From assembly GCA_016871915.1 (NCBI GenBank), contig VHBP01000011.1, positions 1 to 50,337 on the forward strand: 50,337 bases of DNA, given 5' to 3'. The position numbers and the translations under genes were made by a program. Below are positions 8,234-15,718 of the stretch, in pieces (the stretch's first letter is position 1; the number at the start of each line of letters is the position of its first letter). Under the pieces are notes generated by a model. It was not told the origin of the DNA, made no database searches, and saw nothing but the letters and a program-made list of their open reading frames with translations. The DNA is from Gemmatimonadota bacterium. GTDB taxonomy: Bacteria > Gemmatimonadota > Gemmatimonadetes > Gemmatimonadales > Gemmatimonadaceae.

Positions 8234-8241
8234 GTCGGGAC

Positions 8242-8247
8242 AAGCTA
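8242..8247 (-). promoter_or_regulatory. Candidate -10 (TAGCTT) of the exonuclease gene
   Basis: TAGCTT is 8 nt upstream of the exonuclease ATG on the minus strand. The same hexamer has similar spacing before obg, the tRNA nucleotidyltransferase and the flippase gene. A leaderless transcript is implied; no convincing -35 is seen. Confidence 0.45.
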
Positions 8248-8275
8248 GTGACGACCTCTCGAGCGCGGTCTCCTA

Positions 8276-8303
8276 TTGACCCGGTGCCCTGGGGGAGTAC
8301 CTT
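8276..8303 (+). promoter_or_regulatory. Promoter of rex
   Basis: TTGACC (8276-8281) and TACCTT (8298-8303) are 16 nt apart. The -10 overlaps the left edge of the Rex operator, so bound Rex would block RNA polymerase. The predicted transcript begins near 8310, upstream of the GTG start at 8334. Confidence 0.6.
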
Positions 8304-8320
8304 GTGAAGGATTTCACAAG
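8301..8320. promoter_or_regulatory. Rex operator (perfect palindrome)
   Basis: CTTGTGAAGGATTTCACAAG is a perfect 8-4-8 inverted repeat and contains the published Rex consensus TTGTGAANNNNTTCACAA with no mismatch. It overlaps the -10 and transcription start of rex, which implies NADH-responsive autorepression. Confidence 0.93.
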
Positions 8321-8333
8321 CACCCCTCCCCCG

Positions 8334-8963
8334 GTGAAACACATCGCTGAACCCACGGTCCGACGCCTCTCGGGATACCTCCGCTTCCTGGAGGCCTTCG
8401 ACGTCGAAGGACATGAGACCATTTCCAGCGGCGAGCTCGCTCGTGCCGGAGGCACCACCTCCGCCCAGGTGCGCAAGGACCTTTCTTTCTTCGGCTCCTT
8501 CGGCAAGCGGGGCTTGGGGTATGCCGTGAAGGACCTGATCGCCTCGCTCCGCGAGATCCTCGGCCTCGACACCCGCTGGCCGGTGGTCATCGTCGGCGCG
8601 GGGAAGATCGGCGCAGCGCTCGCCCAGTACCGCGGCTTCGGCACCCATGGGTTCGATGTCGTCGGGATCTATGACACCGACCCATCACGCGTCGGTACGC
8701 GACTGAACGGGGTGACGGTGCGCGCTGATCGTGACCTCGAAGGCGACATCGCCACGCTCACGCCACGGATCGCGGTGCTCTGCGTCCCCGGCGAGGCGGC
8801 GCAGGCGGCGCTCGACCGTGTGGTCGGCGCTGGGATCCGCGCGGTGCTCAACTTCGCCCCCACCTCGCTCGTCGCTCCCGAGGGCGTGACGGTGCGCGCC
8901 GTGAACATGGCGACCGAGCTCGAGGTGCTCGCCTACGCCCTCACGAACGAATCGCGAGACTAG
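8334..8963 (+). CDS. rex: Redox-sensing transcriptional repressor Rex
   Basis: Rex senses the NADH/NAD+ ratio and represses fermentative and respiratory genes when NAD+ dominates. Its N-terminal winged helix (about 1-80) contains the recognition region TTSAQVRKDLSFFG and the conserved GKRGLGY; a Rossmann domain follows with GAGKIGAAL and a C-terminal domain-swapped helix. An in-frame GTG at 8304 lies inside the operator and at the transcription start, so the GTG at 8334 (209 aa) is preferred. No Shine-Dalgarno is clear. Its stop codon overlaps the rsmA stop on the other strand (CTAG), leaving no room for a terminator. Confidence 0.95.
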   Translation: MKHIAEPTVRRLSGYLRFLEAFDVEGHETISSGELARAGGTTSAQVRKDLSFFGSFGKRGLGYAVKDLIASLREILGLDTRWPVVIVGAGKIGAALAQYRGFGTHGFDVVGIYDTDPSRVGTRLNGVTVRADRDLEGDIATLTPRIAVLCVPGEAAQAALDRVVGAGIRAVLNFAPTSLVAPEGVTVRAVNMATELEVLAYALTNESRD

Positions 8964-9784
8964 GGCAGCGGGGCGGCACCGCGGCCGACCACCGCGCGAG
9001 CCGCGCGCAGCAAGGCGGCGAAATCGGAGGGACTCAGTGTCTCTGGGCGCGCCTCAGGATCCAGCTCCGCACGGTCGACCACCGCCCCCGCCCGCTCGGC
9101 GTCGAGCGACCAGAGGGTGCGGACCACGCGCTTCAGTTGCTTGCGTCGGAGCCCGAACGCTCCCTGCACCATCAGGCGGTACGGCGCCTCCTCATCGACC
9201 TCGATCACCGGATCCGTCCGCGGCGTCACGCGGATCACCGCCGACTCCACCTTCGGCGGCGGAGTGAAGGCACCCGCGGGCACGCGGAAGAGCAACTCGA
9301 CCTGCGCGACTGCCTGGAGATTCACCGAGAGCGCGCCGTACGCCTCATCATTGGGCGCGGCCGCGGCCCGCTGCGCGACCTCGAGCTGCACGAGGTAGAC
9401 CGCGCGCGCCGGCCGCGGGCGCGTGAGCGCATGGAAGAGGATCGGCGTCGTGATGTTGTACGGCACATTCCCCGCGAGGAGGAAGGGCCCATTGGCGAGC
9501 GCGCTGAGATCCTGCTCGAGCACGTCGCCCTCGACCACCGTCAGCCGCGGGTCGTCCGCCCAACGTGACCGTAAGATCGGGACGAGGTCGCGATCGACCT
9601 CGATGGCGATCACGCGCCCTGCGCGGCTCAGTAGGGCCTCGGTGAGCGCCCCCCGCCCTGGCCCGATCTCGATCACGGTATCGGCTCGCGTGCTCGCGAG
9701 TCCATCCGCGATGCGCGACAGGATCCGCGGATCGGTGAGGAAGTGCTGGCCGAAGCGCTTCTTGGCGCGCGGGAGCGCGGTCAC
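8960..9784 (-). CDS. rsmA: 16S rRNA dimethyladenosine transferase RsmA
   Basis: Dimethylates the two adjacent adenosines near the 3' end of 16S rRNA (A1518 and A1519 in E. coli numbering) with SAM. The 274-aa protein shows RFGQHFL near the N-terminus, the SAM loop IEIGPGRGALTEALL, the acidic EVDRDL after strand 2, and the catalytic NVPYNITTPIL. The all-helical C-terminal domain is complete. GTG start overlaps the phosphatase stop (GTGA). It is the last gene of the long rpsU operon. Confidence 0.96.
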   Translation of the reverse strand: MTALPRAKKRFGQHFLTDPRILSRIADGLASTRADTVIEIGPGRGALTEALLSRAGRVIAIEVDRDLVPILRSRWADDPRLTVVEGDVLEQDLSALANGPFLLAGNVPYNITTPILFHALTRPRPARAVYLVQLEVAQRAAAAPNDEAYGALSVNLQAVAQVELLFRVPAGAFTPPPKVESAVIRVTPRTDPVIEVDEEAPYRLMVQGAFGLRRKQLKRVVRTLWSLDAERAGAVVDRAELDPEARPETLSPSDFAALLRAARAVVGRGAAPLP

Positions 9785-11382
9785 GCGCTACGAAGCACGA
9801 CGACCGCCTGATCGTCATGCGGCGGGACCCGCCCCATATGCCCCTCGACGGCGGAGAAGACGCCATCGATGATCCGCGACGGGACCTCGCGGCGCCGCGC
9901 GGCGAGGACGCGCAGCACCGCCGCCTCGCCGAGCACATGGCCGGCCTGATCGCGCGCATCGCTCACCCCATCGGTGAAGAGGGCAAGGAGATCCGCGCTC
10001 CGATCCCATGGGCGCGACCGGACATGCAGCGTCTCACTCCCCAACCCCAATGGGGGATCGGTCGCTTCGAGCCGATGCGCCGTCCCCGTCGCATCGATCA
10101 CGAAGGCATGCGGATGTCCAGTGTTGGTCCACTGGAGCATGCCCTGCGCATGATCGACCACCGCATAGCAGAGACTCAGGAACATCTCCGTCTCCCGCAG
10201 CTCGTCGGCGACGGTCGCGAGGAGCGCCTCGACCGTGCGGGCGGGATCGCTCGTCGTCCGCGCATGGATCGCCGATGCGCTCATCACCAGCGCCATGATG
10301 AGCGCGGCCCGATAGCCATGACCGGAGACATCCCCGATGAGGATCCCGGTGCGCCCCGCATCGAGCCGGAAGAGATGATAGAAGTCCCCACCCACGCCCT
10401 CCGCCGCCTCCACGCGCGCGGCACAGAGCGCCTCGGGGGCGACGACCTGCCCGGCAGGCAAGAGCTTGAGCTGCAGATCGTGCGCGAGACGCATCTCCGA
10501 TTCGAGTCGCTCGCGCTCCACCGACGCGCGCACCAGTCGCGCGTTCTGGATCGCGGTCCCGATCTGCGACCCGACTGCCGCGACGAGCTTCTCGTCCCCC
10601 GCGGTGAACGCCGTCCCGCCGCGCCGGCCGGAGAGCGAGACCACGCCGAGGGTGACCCCTCCACCGGGCGCGGTCCAATTGATCGGCACTGAGAGCATCG
10701 CCCCATCACGGAAGGCCTCTTCATACTCGCTCTCGAGCACCCCCGCATCGACCAAGAGGGCGTTCCGCGTGCGGTAGACCCGCGCCGGCACGCTCACCGG
10801 ATGATCGGTCGGGATCACCGAGGCCTCCACCGCGGGCGAGAGTCGGAGTGCCGCGACCGGCCGCAACACCCCAGACGCCAGATCATGCGTATGGATCGCA
10901 CCGTACTCCGCACCGACCGTCTCCGCGACCTCGAGCAGGATCGTGCGCGCCATCTGCTCGAGCGTCACGGTGCGCCCCAGGATGTCGCTGATCGAGTAGA
11001 GGAGATTGATCTCCTCGTAGCGCTCGGCGAGCTCATCGGTGGCGCGCTGCGCCTCCCACTGGCTCTGCAGGATCGGCGCGAGCATCTCGGCGAGCATCGG
11101 GACCCACCGGACGACATCCGCATCGCCTCCGGGCACCGCCCCAACCCCGAGCCATGCCGGTGTGTGCCCGGGGATGCGCGTGATCCACTGCGGCCCGAGC
11201 GCGGTGGCACGCTCACGCGGCGTGGCCTCGTCCGTCAGCACCGCGACGTCAGGAGGCGTCACCTCGCCACCGGCCGCCGCGACGACATCGAGCGCGCCCG
11301 TCCGCGGGGACTCCATCCACACCACGGCACTCCCCCCCTGCGCGACGGCGAACGCCTCGAGGACGCGCGAGAGATGGCTCAC
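9781..11382 (-). CDS. RsbU-type PP2C phosphatase with GAF domain
   Basis: Serine phosphatase of the SpoIIE/RsbU class, which reactivates an anti-anti-sigma factor by dephosphorylation. Of 533 aa, about 1-100 form an unassigned N-terminal domain, about 105-130 a helical linker, 130-290 a GAF domain, 295-325 a signalling helix, and 330-531 the PP2C core with metal motifs GVGGDFYHLF, LIGDVSGHGYRAALIMA, FTDGVSDARD and HDDQAVVVL. No transmembrane helix is seen, so the signal is probably cytosolic and sensed through the GAF domain. Directly upstream lie its expected partners, an anti-sigma kinase and a STAS protein. Confidence 0.92.
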   Translation of the reverse strand: MSHLSRVLEAFAVAQGGSAVVWMESPRTGALDVVAAAGGEVTPPDVAVLTDEATPRERATALGPQWITRIPGHTPAWLGVGAVPGGDADVVRWVPMLAEMLAPILQSQWEAQRATDELAERYEEINLLYSISDILGRTVTLEQMARTILLEVAETVGAEYGAIHTHDLASGVLRPVAALRLSPAVEASVIPTDHPVSVPARVYRTRNALLVDAGVLESEYEEAFRDGAMLSVPINWTAPGGGVTLGVVSLSGRRGGTAFTAGDEKLVAAVGSQIGTAIQNARLVRASVERERLESEMRLAHDLQLKLLPAGQVVAPEALCAARVEAAEGVGGDFYHLFRLDAGRTGILIGDVSGHGYRAALIMALVMSASAIHARTTSDPARTVEALLATVADELRETEMFLSLCYAVVDHAQGMLQWTNTGHPHAFVIDATGTAHRLEATDPPLGLGSETLHVRSRPWDRSADLLALFTDGVSDARDQAGHVLGEAAVLRVLAARRREVPSRIIDGVFSAVEGHMGRVPPHDDQAVVVLRSA

Positions 11383-11389
11383 GACGCGC

Positions 11390-11809
11390 TCAGCGACGCC
11401 GCAGGGTGAGCCGCACCACGTGCGACGATCCCTCGACCTGCACCACCTCGTCCATCAGCGTCCGCATGAGGAAGAGCCCGCGCCCATCCTCCCGTGCGAG
11501 GTTCTCTGGCGTCGTCGGATCCTCGGCACAGGCATCGAGATCGAACCCCTCGCCCTCATCCTCCACCTCGACCACGAGGCGCACCTCCGAGACCTCGGCG
11601 CGGATGCGCACCTCCTTCGCTACGTCCTCCCCATTCCCACGGAGCATGGCGTTCGCGATCGCCTCGGTGAGCGCGACGGGGACGTTGAGGCTCAACAGCC
11701 GGGCGTCGAAGCGACACTCACGGCACCGATGGACGACCTGCGCGACGATTCCCTCGATCTGCCCGAGGTCGCTCGGGATGCGGAAGTCGAGCGCTGAGGT
11801 GGACACCAT
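11390..11809 (-). CDS. RsbW-like anti-sigma factor / serine kinase
   Basis: HATPase_c-fold protein, 139 aa, that would bind a sigma factor or phosphorylate the neighbouring STAS protein. Visible motifs are the N-box ALTEAIANAMLRGN (about 46-59) and the G1 box VEDEGEGFDL, with a short GRGLFLM lid region. The cysteine pair CRECR (about 29-33) is unusual for RsbW and might be redox-sensitive. The ATG abuts the upstream stop codon and 7 nt separate its stop from the phosphatase. No sigma factor gene is present in the window, so its target is unknown. Confidence 0.9.
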   Translation of the reverse strand: MVSTSALDFRIPSDLGQIEGIVAQVVHRCRECRFDARLLSLNVPVALTEAIANAMLRGNGEDVAKEVRIRAEVSEVRLVVEVEDEGEGFDLDACAEDPTTPENLAREDGRGLFLMRTLMDEVVQVEGSSHVVRLTLRRR

Positions 11810-12142
11810 CTAGAAGCTGGCCAGCGCCTGGTCGCGGGAATCGGCGATCTGAAAGAGCGAGTCGAGCTTGGTGAGCTCGAAGAGCGTGCGCAGGTCGGCG
11901 TTGAGGTTGGCGAGGCGGAGATCGCCGCCGAGCTCGCGCAACCGCTTCGCGAGCGAGACGAGCACCCCGAGGCCGGAGCTGTCGATGTAGCCGGTGTTGG
12001 CGAAGTCGACGACCACCTTGCGGGTCCCCGCCTCGATGTCGTCGAGGACGCGCTGCTTGAGCGCCTGACGATTGCCGACGATCAGCTGGCCATGGAGCGC
12101 GATGACGAGGACGTCACCGTGGAGATTGGCATCGAGGGTCAT
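11810..12142 (-). CDS. STAS-domain anti-anti-sigma factor (RsbV-like)
   Basis: Single STAS domain of 110 aa. The phosphorylation site motif DSSGLGVLVSL (about 54-64) is intact, so the RsbW-like kinase could phosphorylate it and the GAF-PP2C protein could reverse this. When unphosphorylated it should sequester the kinase and free a sigma factor. It begins 2 nt after coaD and abuts the kinase gene, making a compact V-W-U module. Confidence 0.93.
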   Translation of the reverse strand: MTLDANLHGDVLVIALHGQLIVGNRQALKQRVLDDIEAGTRKVVVDFANTGYIDSSGLGVLVSLAKRLRELGGDLRLANLNADLRTLFELTKLDSLFQIADSRDQALASF

Positions 12143-12144
12143 GA

Positions 12145-12669
12145 TCAGCGAGCGACAGAGGGGGAAGTGGACGCGCCGGTGGGCGAGCCCCCGGCGAACT
12201 TCGCGCGGAGCGCCTGGGCGACGGCGGGATGCACGAGCTGGTCGATCTCCCCGCCGAAGCGCGCGACCTCGCGCACCAGCGAGGAGCTCACATAGCTCAC
12301 CTCGAGCGAGGGGACCATGAACATCGTCTCCAGTTGCGGGGCGAGATGTCGATTCATCAGCGCCATCTGGTATTCGTACTCGAAGTCAGCGACGGCACGG
12401 AGTCCGCGCAGGACGACCTGCGCCCCCGCCTCACGCGCGAAGTTCACCACCAGCCCGCTGAACGACCGGACCTCGACCCGCGGATCCTCGTCGAGCGCCG
12501 CCCGGATGAGCGTCATCCGCTCCTCCACGGTGAACAGGGGCTGCTTCGCGATGTTCACCGCGACCCCGACGACCAAGCGGTCGACGAAGCCGAGGGAGCG
12601 CCGGATCAGGTCGGCGTGCCCATTGGTGATGGGATCGAAGCTGCCGGCATAGAGCGCGACCTTGGGCAT
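12145..12669 (-). CDS. coaD: Phosphopantetheine adenylyltransferase
   Basis: Penultimate enzyme of coenzyme A synthesis: 4'-phosphopantetheine plus ATP gives dephospho-CoA. The 174-aa product begins MPKVALYAGSFDPITNGH, which holds the nucleotidyltransferase T/HxGH-type motif, and later has YVSSSLVRE. The C-terminus has a Ser/Thr-rich extension (about 160-174). The frame stays open far upstream, but the ATG at 12667-12669 is 1 nt from the rsmD stop and gives the normal length. Confidence 0.96.
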   Translation of the reverse strand: MPKVALYAGSFDPITNGHADLIRRSLGFVDRLVVGVAVNIAKQPLFTVEERMTLIRAALDEDPRVEVRSFSGLVVNFAREAGAQVVLRGLRAVADFEYEYQMALMNRHLAPQLETMFMVPSLEVSYVSSSLVREVARFGGEIDQLVHPAVAQALRAKFAGGSPTGASTSPSVAR

Positions 12670-12670
12670 C

Positions 12671-13246
12671 TCAGGGACCGGTGCGGTAGATGGTGAGGGC
12701 GGTGTCGCCGTACAGACGACGATCGGACGAGGCCGGCGCCACCGCGTCGGGGAGGGTGAGCTCCGCCTCGTGTTCGATGCCAAAGATCGCTGCGAATGGG
12801 GCGCGGAGCCAGCGTTCGGCGAGCGCGGTGGCCGTCCCGTAGTGGTAGGGTGGGTCGGCAAAAGCCACATCCCAGCGGGGCGCCGGCGCCCCGGCGGCGT
12901 CGGACGCGACCGGCCCCGCCTCCGATTCAAGGAACCGTCCCGCCTCGCTCCGATGCACGGTGGCTCTCGCCTCGGCCCCCAGCGTCGCGAGGTTGGCACG
13001 CAGCGTCGTGAGCACCTTCGGATCCTTCTCGACGAAGTCGGCGTGCTTGGCCCCACGCGAGAGCGCCTCGAGCCCCAACGCCCCCGAGCCCGCGCAGAGA
13101 TCGAGGACTCGCGCGCCGTCGAGCGCGGGGGCGACGATGCTCATCCACGCCTCGCGCACCCGGTCCGAAGTCGGCCGCACCGCCCCACGCGGGACCGCGA
13201 TGCGCCGCCCACGCCACGCCCCCGCGACGATCCGTAGCTCACCCAT
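12671..13246 (-). CDS. rsmD: 16S rRNA (guanine966-N2)-methyltransferase RsmD
   Basis: SAM-dependent methylation of G966 in 16S rRNA. The 191-aa protein starts with MGELRIVAGAWRGRRI, has the SAM loop VLDLCAGSGALGLEALSRG and the catalytic FADPPY motif. It overlaps the recJ stop by 8 nt and precedes coaD by 1 nt; the rsmD-coaD pair is a very common bacterial arrangement. Confidence 0.96.
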   Translation of the reverse strand: MGELRIVAGAWRGRRIAVPRGAVRPTSDRVREAWMSIVAPALDGARVLDLCAGSGALGLEALSRGAKHADFVEKDPKVLTTLRANLATLGAEARATVHRSEAGRFLESEAGPVASDAAGAPAPRWDVAFADPPYHYGTATALAERWLRAPFAAIFGIEHEAELTLPDAVAPASSDRRLYGDTALTIYRTGP

Positions 13247-14978
13247 GCCGGAGGTCCTGGATCACCGCCTGCAGCGTGCGACGACCCTGATACTCGTTGG
13301 CCTCGAGCTTATAGGCGATGTCGACCGTCGCGCCGACGGCGAGCCCCTTGGCGCGCGACCCGTCCCAACAGATCCCCTCGAGCGATCCGCCAGGTGTCTC
13401 GAGCCCGAGCTTCATCCCCTCGGTCCCGATCCGTCGCGGCCCCTGCGCCACTTTCACCCCGCGCGAGACGAAGATCGGTCCGGGATTCCCCACCCCGAAC
13501 GGTTCCAGATGCCGAAGCCCCCGCTCGAGGGTCTCATCGATCGCATCGATCGGGAGCTCGAGATCGGTTCGGAGGGTCGGCACGAGATCCTCCGCTGTGA
13601 GTCGCGACCGCACCTGCTCGTTGAAGCGCTCGCTGAACGCCGGGACGCGTGCCGCGTCGATGGTGATCCCCGCCGCCGCCCGATGCCCGCCGAAGCGCAC
13701 CAGGAGATCGGCGCAGTCGTGCAACACGCCGTGGAGATCGAGGGCGGAGATCGAGCGCCCAGAGCCCTTCCCCACCCCATCGTGCACAGCGACCATCATC
13801 ACCGGACGCGAGGTGGCCTCCACCAATCGCGAGGCGACGATCCCGATCACCCCGGGATGCCACCCCTCCCGCGCGAGGACGATCCCCCACGTCGCATCGA
13901 GATCCAGCTGCTCCACCCGGCGCATGGCCTCGTCGAGCATCTGCCGATTCATCTCCTGCCGCTCGGCGTTGAGCTGCTCGCATTCGCGCGCGATCACATT
14001 CGCCGTGGCCTCATCTTCAGCCAGCAGCAGCTCCACACCACGGATCGCCTGCCCGAGTCGGCCGAGTGCGTTGAGACGCGGGGCAAGTGTGAACCCCACG
14101 CGCCCTGCCGTGAGCGGCTTCCCATCGAGGCGTGCCGCACGCAGCAGCGAGCTGATGCCGGGATGCGAACTCGCCGCCAACTGCTTCAACCCGAGTCGAG
14201 CAAAGACGCGATTCTCCCCGCGCAATGGCGCCACATCCGCGATCGTCGCCAGCGCGACGAGATCGAGCAGATCGTCCACCGCCGCAGGATCGCCACCACA
14301 GCGCGCGACCACGGCCCGCGCGAGCTTGTACGCCACCCCCACCGCGGCGAGATCCTTATCCGCCGACGGGCAATCCGTTCGCTTGGGGTTCACCACCGCG
14401 AACGCCTCGGGGAGCGCGCCACCGGGAAGATGATGGTCCGTGATGATCAGATCGATCCCAGCCGCGCGCAGCGCCGCCGCCGACTCGACTGCCGAGGTGC
14501 CGCAGTCACAGGTGAGCACGACCTTCGCGCCGATGCGCTGCGCCGCGGCGACACCGGCCGGCCCGAGATCGTAGCCATCGGCAATCCGGTCGGGGATGAA
14601 CGGGGTGACCACGCTACCGAGCCCGCGCAGGACCTTGGTCATCACCGTCGTGGAGCAGATGCCGTCCACGTCGTAGTCGCCATGCACGAGGATCGGTTCG
14701 CCACGTTCCACCGCGCGCGCGAGGCGGTCCGCGGCGCGCGGGAGATCGATCATCGCCTCAGGGGATTCCACCTGCGCGAGCGTCGGTCGCAGAAAGCGCT
14801 GCGCCACGTCGACGGAGTGGATCCCACGCGCGGCGAGGAGCTGACAGATGGCGAGGGGGACCGCCTGTTTCCCAGGCTGGTCCCCCGATGGGGTGAGCGC
14901 TCGAGCGAGCGCCTCGGCGACCGTCGCCGGTGCCGCCGCCGGTGGAAGCCAGCGGGAGGCCGGCCGACTCCGACTCAC
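13239..14978 (-). CDS. recJ: Single-stranded-DNA-specific exonuclease RecJ
   Basis: 5'-3' ssDNA exonuclease used in recombination and mismatch repair. The DHH domain has HGDYDVDGI and ITDHHLPGG, followed by the VALATIADVAPLRGENR stretch; the DHHA1 domain has VRFGGHRAAAG, and an OB-like C-terminal domain follows. I start at GTG 14976-14978 (579 aa) because it overlaps the upstream stop as GTGA; another GTG nine codons earlier is possible. It lies between the zinc-ribbon gene and rsmD, without gaps. Confidence 0.95.
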   Translation of the reverse strand: MSRSRPASRWLPPAAAPATVAEALARALTPSGDQPGKQAVPLAICQLLAARGIHSVDVAQRFLRPTLAQVESPEAMIDLPRAADRLARAVERGEPILVHGDYDVDGICSTTVMTKVLRGLGSVVTPFIPDRIADGYDLGPAGVAAAQRIGAKVVLTCDCGTSAVESAAALRAAGIDLIITDHHLPGGALPEAFAVVNPKRTDCPSADKDLAAVGVAYKLARAVVARCGGDPAAVDDLLDLVALATIADVAPLRGENRVFARLGLKQLAASSHPGISSLLRAARLDGKPLTAGRVGFTLAPRLNALGRLGQAIRGVELLLAEDEATANVIARECEQLNAERQEMNRQMLDEAMRRVEQLDLDATWGIVLAREGWHPGVIGIVASRLVEATSRPVMMVAVHDGVGKGSGRSISALDLHGVLHDCADLLVRFGGHRAAAGITIDAARVPAFSERFNEQVRSRLTAEDLVPTLRTDLELPIDAIDETLERGLRHLEPFGVGNPGPIFVSRGVKVAQGPRRIGTEGMKLGLETPGGSLEGICWDGSRAKGLAVGATVDIAYKLEANEYQGRRTLQAVIQDLRHG

Positions 14979-15676
14979 ACCGCGTGATACATCAGGACGC
15001 CGCACGCCTCGCAGAGCTCGATCGCCGTCCCCGACATCATCGCATGCCGACGCTGCATCGGGATCGCGGTGTCGCAGGATCCGCAGGCGAGGGCGTTGAG
15101 CGCGACCACGACATGGACGCGCTTGGCGTTGCGGATGCGGTCGTAGCGGCTCCGCAGCGCGGCGGGCACCGGCTTCGCCGTCTCCTCACGCGCGGCTCGA
15201 GCGACCGCGAGCTCACCATCGATCGAGGCCCTCTCCGTCGCCACCTCGCCACGCGTCGTCGCCTGCTCCCCCTCGCACGCCTCGAGGTCGGCCTGCGAGG
15301 CCGCGAGCCCCGCGCGGAGCTCCTCCACCCGTCGCGTGATGACATGGAGGTCGCTCTCCTCCCCGGCCACGATCCGCTTGGCCTGGTCCATCTGAGCCGC
15401 GGCGGCCGTCGCCTGTCGCATCGTCTTCACCGCATCGAGCTGCGCCTGATTCCGCGCGATCAGTTCGCGATGCTCCGCGATCTTGTCGCGCAGGAAGGCC
15501 TGCTTCTTCTCCTCCACCTGCAACGCCGTCGACTGTCGCTCCATCGTGTCGACGATCCGCTGCCGTCGAGCATCGAGCTCCCGGATGCGGGGCTCGAGCG
15601 CGGCAAGGCGCTGCTCCAGCGCATGGATGGCGAGGTCGTCGTCTTGGAGGGCGAGCAGAGCGCGAAGATCGGACAT
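14975..15676 (-). CDS. Coiled-coil C4 zinc-ribbon protein (CdsZ-like)
   Basis: A 233-aa soluble protein: an antiparallel coiled coil (about 5-170) and a C-terminal zinc ribbon with CGSC and CEAC pairs (about 197-227). This architecture matches the zf-RING_7/DUF164 family of nucleic-acid-associated proteins often found next to nif3 or rnhA. Function is not established from sequence. A CT-rich 42-nt gap separates it from dnaG. Its stop overlaps recJ. Confidence 0.85.
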   Translation of the reverse strand: MSDLRALLALQDDDLAIHALEQRLAALEPRIRELDARRQRIVDTMERQSTALQVEEKKQAFLRDKIAEHRELIARNQAQLDAVKTMRQATAAAAQMDQAKRIVAGEESDLHVITRRVEELRAGLAASQADLEACEGEQATTRGEVATERASIDGELAVARAAREETAKPVPAALRSRYDRIRNAKRVHVVVALNALACGSCDTAIPMQRRHAMMSGTAIELCEACGVLMYHAV

Positions 15677-15718
15677 GAAAGGGTCGGAGAGGAGAGAGGA
15701 GGTGAGAGAAAGATGGGG

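Noticed and set aside
12670-13056. Longer CoaD with an N-terminal extension of about 129 codons
   Set aside because: The extension is antisense-like Arg/Pro-rich sequence inside rsmD read in another frame; the ATG at 12667-12669 gives the normal family length.
12960-14987. 675-codon open frame on the plus strand
   Set aside because: Antisense to recJ and rsmD. Composition is Arg/His/Glu-rich and no motif is seen.
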